Assembly: GCF_024124545.1 (NCBI RefSeq)
Contig: NZ_JAMXSF010000015.1
Location: forward strand, 62,001-126,000
Direction: 5' to 3'
Source: Pseudoalteromonas sp. XMcav2-N
Lineage (GTDB): Bacteria; Pseudomonadota; Gammaproteobacteria; Enterobacterales; Alteromonadaceae
Length of the DNA: 64,000 nucleotides
Positions 58,164-64,000 of this stretch are shown here, in pieces. Both the position numbers and the translations under genes were made by a program. The notes beneath the pieces are model-generated. The model saw nothing but the letters and a program-made list of their open reading frames with translations, ran no database searches and was not told the DNA's origin. The first letter of the stretch is position 1. Each line of letters opens with the position of its first letter.

Positions 58164-58313
58164 CAAGTTACACTCTTCTTAGTCTTGCATAAAAGTTAAT
58201 GCACAAACGCACTTTTCGCAAGTTGTGGATGAAAAGAGTGGTTTAATTCCTGCTTGTTGTGAACCCCGGCTGTGCTAAACTCGGGTTTTATGCTAACTGG
58301 TTGGACCAATAAC

Positions 58314-58853
58314 ATGAATTTGTATTTCCGCTTACTGTGGTTGTTCTGGCGGATCCGTCAGAACAAAGCCACGCAACCTCTGCTCGACGAGATTGATATT
58401 AACTTCAGAGCGTTGCCGAGTGATTGTGATATTAATTTACACCTGACTAACTCGCGCTACCTCGCCATGATGGATTTAGCGCGTACCTGGATGACTGAGC
58501 GAGTTGGGCTTTTCAGTGCGATTATGAAACGTCGCTGGTTTCCCATTGTGAATGCTACTGCGATAACCTATATCCGAGACATCAAACCACTGCAAGAGTT
58601 TACAGTGTCAACGCGGCTAGTTGGCTGGGATCACAAATATTTTTATATCGAGCAGAAATTTCATTCAGACCGTGGTCTGCATGCTATCGCTTATGTGCGT
58701 GGCGTGTTTAAAAGTCGTCAGGGCGTGATCAGTGTTGAAGAAATGTTGGAAGTTGCCGAGTTTACCGGTGAAGCGCCAATTTTGCCTGAAGAAGTGGTTC
58801 ACTGGAAAGAAATGCTGGAGCAAAAGAAAGCACGCAATAATAAAGTGGCATAA
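58314..58853 (+). CDS. THEM6-like acyl-CoA thioesterase (hotdog fold)
   Basis: A 179-residue protein starting MNLYFRLLWLFWRIR at 58314; two earlier in-frame ATG lack ribosome sites. The hotdog thioesterase pattern of the 4-hydroxybenzoyl-CoA/THEM6 group is visible: CDINLHLTNSRYLAMMDLART (usual D-x-x-x-H-x-N-N-x-x-Y with Ser for the second Asn), TYIRDIKPLQEFTVSTRLVGWDHKYFYIEQKF. The hydrophobic N-terminus suggests membrane association. Substrate unknown. Confidence 0.8.
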   Translation: MNLYFRLLWLFWRIRQNKATQPLLDEIDINFRALPSDCDINLHLTNSRYLAMMDLARTWMTERVGLFSAIMKRRWFPIVNATAITYIRDIKPLQEFTVSTRLVGWDHKYFYIEQKFHSDRGLHAIAYVRGVFKSRQGVISVEEMLEVAEFTGEAPILPEEVVHWKEMLEQKKARNNKVA

Positions 58854-58903
58854 AGGGTCATAGTGTTTATGACCCCTGGGGATTGAGAAAGTAACTCTGT
58901 ATC

Positions 58904-58924
58904 GTGCCCACATAGTGTGGGCAC
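58904..58924. repeat. Inverted repeat after the thioesterase gene
   Basis: GTGCCCACA (58904-58912) and TGTGGGCAC (58916-58924) with a three-base loop. A strong hairpin between two convergent genes, probably a transcription stop although it has no T-run. Confidence 0.6.
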
Positions 58925-58933
58925 CTTAAATCA

Positions 58934-59608
58934 TTAGAACTTGTATTTCACACCGAACATGGCAACAATCGGGTCTAACTCTACATCTGAAGTTAGCGCT
59001 TGCTTACCGTCTGCGTATACGGTTGCATCAGTGTTGATGTCCATCTTAGAAATCATACCGTGCAGGCCCCACTTGTCGTTCAGGTCATAGTTGAAACCGA
59101 CCTGAAGTGCTACACCAAATGAACTGTCCAGATCCACCTTAACATCATCAGTGCCTAATACACCCTTAAGTGCCGCACTTGCTTCTTCGTCGAAGAACAC
59201 TGTGTAGTTCAGTCCTGCACCGATGAATGGGCGGAACTTATCATTTGCACCGAAAAAGTGATACTGCGCCAATAATGTAGGTGGTAAGTGCTTAACAGAA
59301 GCAATCTCTACGCCACCCAGTTGCGTGCTCGGGCTACCCGGAATATAGCCTACTCCTTCAACTGTGTGCGAAAACGGAGTCGCTGCAATTAATTCAAATA
59401 CAATGTTATCGTTGTACTGGTAGTCAAATGTAATACCCAGTTGCGTATCAGAGTCAGCCACCAAGCCTGCTGTTTTGATTTCATTCAACGCAGAGCCAGT
59501 GTCACTCGGATTAACGTTAATTGCGCCCACATTTACACTGAATTGAGCCTGAGCCAGTGGAGCAGTTAGCATCAGCGTAGATAGGATAGCGGCAGTAAGT
59601 TTTTTCAT
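58934..59608 (-). CDS. ompW: OmpW-family outer-membrane protein
   Basis: A 224-residue eight-stranded barrel. ATG at 59608 is chosen because AGGAG lies seven bases upstream (an ATG two codons earlier touches it). The signal peptide ends PLAQA. Family segments: VNVGAINVNPSDTGS, ITFDYQYNDNIVFELIAATPFSHTV, LPPTLLAQYHFF, FRPFIGAGLNYTVFFDE, and the C-terminal FGVKYKF. OmpW forms a hydrophobic channel for small molecules. Single gene, no adjacent partner. Confidence 0.93.
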   Translation of the reverse strand: MKKLTAAILSTLMLTAPLAQAQFSVNVGAINVNPSDTGSALNEIKTAGLVADSDTQLGITFDYQYNDNIVFELIAATPFSHTVEGVGYIPGSPSTQLGGVEIASVKHLPPTLLAQYHFFGANDKFRPFIGAGLNYTVFFDEEASAALKGVLGTDDVKVDLDSSFGVALQVGFNYDLNDKWGLHGMISKMDINTDATVYADGKQALTSDVELDPIVAMFGVKYKF

Positions 59609-59776
59609 TTTCATCTCCTGAACCTGTACAAGGTAAATCTTTTTGTTGCAGCTATCATAGGCCGATGGGATTTTTCAAAAACTGTTCTAGATCAATATTC
59701 AAATTGCGAGGTTTCAGAAAAAATTGAAAACTTGATTTAGATTAAGTTTTTGACTCAGATGGCCTGGGATAGCAGC

Positions 59777-60541
59777 TTAATTATCCTGGATCATTTCGGT
59801 TTCACAGCCGCCCAGATGTTTCAGGAGTTCATCAAGGTGGCGCTTAGTAACGTCATTGAGCATGTCGCGATTGAAGCGCAGTGCCAGCTGGCACATTTTG
59901 GTATCGACAAAGCCTTCAACCGCCACCATGCGAACGGGCACTGCGTATAAAGGAGAGATCAGCAAATTTCCATCGTTCAGATCAAAGACATCCAGCTCAA
60001 GTTCATAGGTATTAAACAAGTGCATTTCTCGGCTATACGGCGATTGCAACAACATGCCAGTTTGACTGATGTTTTTTACGTGCCCCGATAATGTGCGGCT
60101 ACCAGTGCGGATCCGAACACTGTGTTCTGGTAAACCGGATAGTCTGATGGCACCACGGCGGCTGATGGTGTTCCAGGATTTATGAACCGTTTCTTCGAGC
60201 TTGTCGGCGGTAAAGGGTTTCATCATATATTGTGATACCCCATTTTGAATAGCGCAGACTACATGCTCCCTGTCCCCCAGCGAACTCATCATGATGAAGG
60301 GAGTTTTACTGTGCTTTTTCGACTTTCTGACTCGTTTAAGCAGTTCCTCTCCGTCGATGTTTGGCATTTGCCAGTCTGCAATGATGATATCGATATGGCG
60401 GGCGTCGAGCAGTTCTAGTGCAGCCTGACCATCCTCAGCGGTGTAGACATTTTCTGCGCCTAACCGGTTGACTAAAGTAGTACGAACCAGATTTCTAACC
60501 AGCTGGCAGTCGTCGACGACCAAAAAACTGACATCCTGCAT
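59777..60541 (-). CDS. Response regulator with C-terminal PilZ domain
   Basis: A 254-residue protein starting MQDVSFLVVDD at 60541, with AAGGAA upstream. Receiver at about 1-125 (Asp in IIIADWQMPN, TADKL after MKPF with Lys), then a PilZ domain with RGAIR (RxxxR) and NISQTG in place of the usual (D/N)xSxxG at about 140-235. Thus a phosphorylation signal can be combined with c-di-GMP binding. The output target is unknown (surface, motility or polymer export are usual for this class). Confidence 0.85.
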   Translation of the reverse strand: MQDVSFLVVDDCQLVRNLVRTTLVNRLGAENVYTAEDGQAALELLDARHIDIIIADWQMPNIDGEELLKRVRKSKKHSKTPFIMMSSLGDREHVVCAIQNGVSQYMMKPFTADKLEETVHKSWNTISRRGAIRLSGLPEHSVRIRTGSRTLSGHVKNISQTGMLLQSPYSREMHLFNTYELELDVFDLNDGNLLISPLYAVPVRMVAVEGFVDTKMCQLALRFNRDMLNDVTKRHLDELLKHLGGCETEMIQDN

Positions 60542-60882
60542 TACTAGTTCCTTATCTTGCAGCAATTATAACCCAATAGTGACTTCCGGGACCCAAGATT
60601 AGGTTATCAATACTAACCTTCACATACTTAGTTCTAGCATACACAGGGCAATTGACAACTTGTTATCGAAATTGACCAATATATGACAGAGCCCTGGGTG
60701 TTATTGTGTTTTTCGCAATGGTCATTTGTCACAAAACTGCCTTGCAGACGACATGAACTGGTCACGCTCGGGCGGTGTAATCGGGAGAGAAAAGCATGAC
60801 CACTGGATACCAAGTGACACGCGTTGTGTGACTGAACCGGATCCCAGTGCGCTCAATATTCAGAACACAGGAAATGTAGAGT
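60542..60882. other. Intergenic region upstream of dapE
   Basis: About 340 bases with promoters of the divergent receiver-PilZ and dapE genes. A short frame at 60796 with GGGAGAG upstream encodes only 11 residues, so I do not call it. Nothing else recognised. Confidence 0.45.
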
Positions 60883-62061
60883 ATGCCTTCCCATGCGACG
60901 AAACCTGCTGCTAAACACAGCCCGCAACATGATACCGTCAACACCCTGAGACGTTTGATTACCGCGCCGTCTGTCACCCCTGATGATGCTGGTACAATAG
61001 AATATCTTTCACAGCGCCTGAGTGCTTTAGGATTTGAATGTACGCCACTTGACTGTAATGGCGTTCGCAATTTGGTTGCCAGACGGCAGTTTGGCCCTGG
61101 TCCTGTTATGGCTTTTGCGGGGCATGTTGATGTCGTACCGGCCAATCCAAGAGGCTGGATTGCACATCCTTTCGCTGCGGCTGTGATTGATGACGTTATT
61201 TATGGACGTGGAGCGGCAGATATGAAAGGTGGTGTGGCTGCTATGCTCAGTGCAACTGAACGTTTATGTGAACAGACGCAGCATTGTCAGGGCACGCTAT
61301 TTTGGTTAATCACTTCAGATGAAGAAGGTGAAGCCGAATATGGCTCTAAAATCATGGCAGAGTATTTGGCCCAACAAGGCGTTACACTCGATGCCTGTTT
61401 GGTTGGCGAGCCTACTTCACATCAACAGGTTGGTGACACGATTAAAAATGGCCGTCGTGGCGCCATCTCCGGACGTATACAGATACAAGGCAAAGCAGGG
61501 CACGTCGCTTACCCGGAACAAACCATCAATGCCGCTCATATCGCCGGAGAGCTGGTTAATGAGTTAGCAAACATCAGCTGGTGGAAAGATGTTTTGGGTT
61601 CGCAAACGAGTTTGCAGGTTACCGGTCTGACTGTACCGGATATCGTCGATAACCTGGTGCCGGCAAGCTGTGAAATAACCTTTAATGTGCGCTATAGCCA
61701 CGCGTATAAAAGTCGGGAAATCTATCAGATAGTTGCACAGGCGCTGGCACCTTGGGGTGACCATGTCAATGTGCAATGGGAGCGCCCTTGTGAGTCCTAT
61801 TACACGGGGAGTCGAGAAGCTGCATGCTTTCTTAGCCTGGTTGAGCAAGCGATATTTCGGGTCAGAGGTCAGTTTCCGGCACTCAGTACAGCGGGTGGCA
61901 CGTCGGATGGTCGCTTTTTTGCCTCAAATGAGACTCAGGTGATTGAGTGCGGGGTCAAAAACGACTCTATTCATCAGGTAAATGAACATGTATCAGTAGC
62001 AGATCTCCATGCCATTGAGGAGATCTATACCGCTGTTTTGACCGACTACTTTGGCGTTTGA
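60883..62061 (+). CDS. dapE: Succinyl-diaminopimelate desuccinylase
   Basis: A 392-residue M20-family zinc amidohydrolase. It hydrolyses N-succinyl-LL-diaminopimelate to diaminopimelate and succinate in lysine and peptidoglycan synthesis. Metal and catalytic motifs: GHVDVVP, GRGAADMKGG, SDEEGEAEYG, GEPTS, and the C-terminal CGVKNDSIHQVNEHV. AGGAAA eight bases before the ATG supports the start. The length fits DapE (about 375-390); about 15 N-terminal residues look like an extension. Confidence 0.93.
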   Translation: MPSHATKPAAKHSPQHDTVNTLRRLITAPSVTPDDAGTIEYLSQRLSALGFECTPLDCNGVRNLVARRQFGPGPVMAFAGHVDVVPANPRGWIAHPFAAAVIDDVIYGRGAADMKGGVAAMLSATERLCEQTQHCQGTLFWLITSDEEGEAEYGSKIMAEYLAQQGVTLDACLVGEPTSHQQVGDTIKNGRRGAISGRIQIQGKAGHVAYPEQTINAAHIAGELVNELANISWWKDVLGSQTSLQVTGLTVPDIVDNLVPASCEITFNVRYSHAYKSREIYQIVAQALAPWGDHVNVQWERPCESYYTGSREAACFLSLVEQAIFRVRGQFPALSTAGGTSDGRFFASNETQVIECGVKNDSIHQVNEHVSVADLHAIEEIYTAVLTDYFGV

Positions 62062-62078
62062 ACCCCACACTGTGGAAA

Positions 62079-62615
62079 CTACTGAGCCAGTTCCTTGCGC
62101 AGTTGTCTCTGCATGGCTCTTAGCCCCTGTATTTTCTCTCTTGCTTCCTGAAGTTGTTGCTCTGGGAGCTTATGCCTGACTCCTTTTTCCAGCAGCAGCT
62201 CTAGTCGGGCAACTTTTTTATCTACTGCGGCGATATAGTCCTGTTTCATCTTATCCATTTCGCCAGACTGATAGGCCTGGTAGGCTTGATGATCGGATAG
62301 GTCTCCAGAATATACCGGAGCCGGCGTACTTGAGGCTATGGGCGGGATATAAGGTGCGTCTTCAGGTGCAGGTTCTTCACTGGGGTCGGCTACAGCAGCA
62401 GGCATTTTAGCTGTGCTGGCCAAAGGCATCGAAATCGTCGTGGTTTCGGAGACGGTTGATGTGTTGTGTTGATATCCTGCTTGCTCAGTGGGGGTAAAGG
62501 TGCGCTGTGAGTGCACCTTTGCAGTGAGCAAAGGCGCAAGGGATGACAGGACCCAAAGTGCATAACCCAAACCTGTCAGGACGAGCGCCAGTGTGACTGC
62601 CTGTAACCGGGTCAT
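62079..62615 (-). CDS. Single-span membrane protein with C-terminal coiled coil, unknown function
   Basis: A 178-residue protein with one membrane segment (about 6-30, AVTLALVLTGLGYALWVLSSL), a Pro/Ala/Ser-rich linker (about 60-105) and a charged helical end (about 115-178, KKVARLELLLEKGVRHKLPEQ). It starts at the stop of the preceding gene (TGATG), so it is co-translated with it. No family recognised. Confidence 0.7.
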   Translation of the reverse strand: MTRLQAVTLALVLTGLGYALWVLSSLAPLLTAKVHSQRTFTPTEQAGYQHNTSTVSETTTISMPLASTAKMPAAVADPSEEPAPEDAPYIPPIASSTPAPVYSGDLSDHQAYQAYQSGEMDKMKQDYIAAVDKKVARLELLLEKGVRHKLPEQQLQEAREKIQGLRAMQRQLRKELAQ

Positions 62616-63805
62616 CAGAGTGTTACCCCATTTTGTGTTTGCCAGCGCCTGAATTTTTGCTGATAAGCTGCCTGGGCGTGTTGTATGGTCAGCGCTTCTA
62701 ATGCCTGATAACGCACTGTTTCACTGTTCTGAGCGTAATAGGCATATTCTGGGTGCTGGGTATATACCACAGCCCACCGACCTGATGGCGTCCGCACCGG
62801 AGGGGTTGCTTTGCCTGGCTGACTGCTAAAAGCCAGTTGTATAAGCCAGCGTTTTTGATGTTCCCGGGTAATAGAGACCAGTGTGGCTTTGCCTGCAGCG
62901 TCGAACTCATTGTGTTGCTGTGTCTCTTTTAGTGCCTGTGCCAGGCCTTTTTTACTCATGAGGCGATGAAATTGTTGTGCCTGCGCCTGTGATTCAAAGG
63001 TGGTTGCCATGGCTTTCAGTGTTGATTTGTACCTGAAGTCTTTGCGATGCTGCTGATAATAGCGCTGTATTTCAGCTTGTGAGATAGTCGCTCTGAGTTG
63101 CTCCAGATATGTGCTGCGCTCACCGTGCAGTTGTGCTTTTATTCCTAAAAACGCCAGCATCGGAGGACGTAATAACTCGCCTTTAGCCAACAGTTCCAGG
63201 CGTGACATGGTTAGTCCATGCTTTGCCAGCAGAGGCTCGGCTCTGTTGGTGAGGTGCGCATAGTAGCGCCGCTCATCAAGCTGATGAACAAGCAAGTCGA
63301 TGTCACCCTGATGAAGGCGAAATCGATTCTGCATCGATTGACTGATGAGTAGGTCCGCCAAGGTTACTTTGGGTGTGTCGAGCACCCGCACTTGCTGCCA
63401 CTGTTCGAGTTGCCTGGTTTGGTAGTTGCCATTAGCAGGGTAATCTCCAAGCAGTTTAGAGAGTACTTGTGCGCTAAAAGGGGCAGCTGATTTCTCTTTT
63501 TTGATGGATTTGAGTTCGGGAAATTGATGCGTAAGCAAAGTGACAATAAGACGACGGATATGGTAGTCATTATCAAACCCGACACTGGATTGACGGATCA
63601 TCTGCTCGGGGTTGAGTTGCTGGGCTGTAGCCAGCAAAAACTGATTTTCAAGCAAGTGCTTATTCAGGTCTGCCGAGGATAAACCGCGACCCTGCTGCGT
63701 ATAGAGAGACTGCATCAGAGCCAGTTCAGGCTTAGTTAGTTGAGTCAGTGTTGCCCAACATGGCAGGCTTAAACAGCCTGCCAGGAGTAAAACAAGGTAG
63801 TTCAT
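62615..63805 (-). CDS. Exported parvulin/PpiC-like protein, divergent
   Basis: A 396-residue protein with signal peptide (LVLLLAGCLSLPCWA). The N-terminal part is helical, like SurA-type chaperones. About 240-360 follows the PpiC pattern (IQRYYQQHRKDF, GLAQALKE, TPPVRTPSGRWAVVYT), but the usual active-site residues are not clear, so it may be a chaperone without isomerase activity. Starts at the stop of the upstream gene (TAATG). Part of a three-gene overlapping operon. Confidence 0.6.
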   Translation of the reverse strand: MNYLVLLLAGCLSLPCWATLTQLTKPELALMQSLYTQQGRGLSSADLNKHLLENQFLLATAQQLNPEQMIRQSSVGFDNDYHIRRLIVTLLTHQFPELKSIKKEKSAAPFSAQVLSKLLGDYPANGNYQTRQLEQWQQVRVLDTPKVTLADLLISQSMQNRFRLHQGDIDLLVHQLDERRYYAHLTNRAEPLLAKHGLTMSRLELLAKGELLRPPMLAFLGIKAQLHGERSTYLEQLRATISQAEIQRYYQQHRKDFRYKSTLKAMATTFESQAQAQQFHRLMSKKGLAQALKETQQHNEFDAAGKATLVSITREHQKRWLIQLAFSSQPGKATPPVRTPSGRWAVVYTQHPEYAYYAQNSETVRYQALEALTIQHAQAAYQQKFRRWQTQNGVTL

Positions 63806-64000
63806 TAACGGGCTACCATGGCATGATTAAGCATGTGTACAACCATTGCGATAGCATGCGGGATAACCTGACGTGCGGTATTCACACGATCATAGTGATC
63901 CTCTGAGTTTAGTACAATGCCACCTTGTGAGTAAGAATAGGCACCGCCTTGTGTCAGTAGCGGACGAATATCTTTGTTTGCAGCATCAGGTGTGGAGAAA
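63805..64000 (-). CDS. 3' part of a gene continuing beyond the window
   Basis: The last about 64 codons of a minus-strand gene, open to the window edge and ending with TAA that overlaps the next start. The visible end reads GGAGAYSYSQGGIVLNSEDH, then YDRVNTARQVIPHAIAMVVH, then MLNHAMVAR. It may belong to a peptidase of the M28 type, but the part is too short to say. Confidence 0.6.
   Translation of the reverse strand, partial: FSTPDAANKDIRPLLTQGGAYSYSQGGIVLNSEDHYDRVNTARQVIPHAIAMVVHMLNHAMVAR

Noticed and set aside
60796..60831. Short leader-like frame upstream of dapE
   Set aside because: Only 11 residues, with no regulatory codon run or attenuator hairpin, despite a passable ribosome site.

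Overview
The window looks like the chromosome of a marine, motile Gammaproteobacterium, most likely Pseudoalteromonas or a close Alteromonadales relative. Evidence for this: a TyrR-family regulator, an E. coli-type LexA box (CTGT-N8-ACAG) in front of an imuA-imuB-dnaE2 cassette, OmpW, a POT peptide transporter, HPPD and FAH of tyrosine catabolism, and many c-di-GMP and chemotaxis genes. The genus is inferred from gene content only. I saw no rRNA, tRNA, CRISPR array, transposase or phage gene.

Layout. 1-6.4 kb: two hybrid histidine kinases (the first cut by the window edge) and a receiver-GGDEF response regulator, a signalling run. 6.5-11.7 kb: a YdjM-like membrane protein, the helicase HrpB and a membrane diguanylate cyclase. 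12.0-16.1 kb: an accessory stretch with four short leader-type peptides (three in a row at 15.3-16.1 kb) that resemble precursors of ribosomally made, modified peptides, two small membrane proteins of unknown role, and a PhoD-type phosphatase carrying three kringle/FN2-like cysteine modules. 16.5-27.3 kb: a chemoreceptor, an SRAP/HMCES-type DNA-protein crosslink protein, the SOS mutagenesis operon imuA-imuB-dnaE2, and a second chemoreceptor with a duplicated helical sensor. 27.9-36.6 kb: a DUF4442 thioesterase-fold protein, an outer-membrane barrel, a bactofilin/M23 peptidase pair (cell shape), FAH and HPPD, a peptide transporter and a DUF642-like secreted protein.

37.0-55.8 kb is the most interesting part: seven genes on the minus strand, six with overlapping ends and one 25-bp gap, forming one apparent operon. 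Its first gene is a CapA/PgsA-type lipoprotein, its third a duplicated CapC/PgsC membrane protein with a long extra domain, and its last a giant CapB/PgsB-type amide ligase fused to a HEAT-like helical region. Between them lie a CHASE2/GAF-like membrane sensor without an output domain, an anchored periplasmic protein, a small predicted exported hydrolase, and a 1444-residue exported protein with TPR-like helices and a probable C-terminal outer-membrane barrel. Together these look like a Gram-negative, trans-envelope version of the poly-gamma-glutamate (or similar amide-linked polymer) synthesis and export system, with its own candidate outer-membrane exporter. The polymer and the export route are inferences.

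56-64 kb: TyrR (divergent from the capsule operon, with a large inverted repeat between them), a small exported protein, a THEM6-like thioesterase, OmpW, a receiver-PilZ protein, DapE, and the end of an overlapping three-gene operon with a degenerate parvulin-like protein. TyrR probably also controls the HPPD gene at 33 kb, where a TyrR-box-like site is visible.
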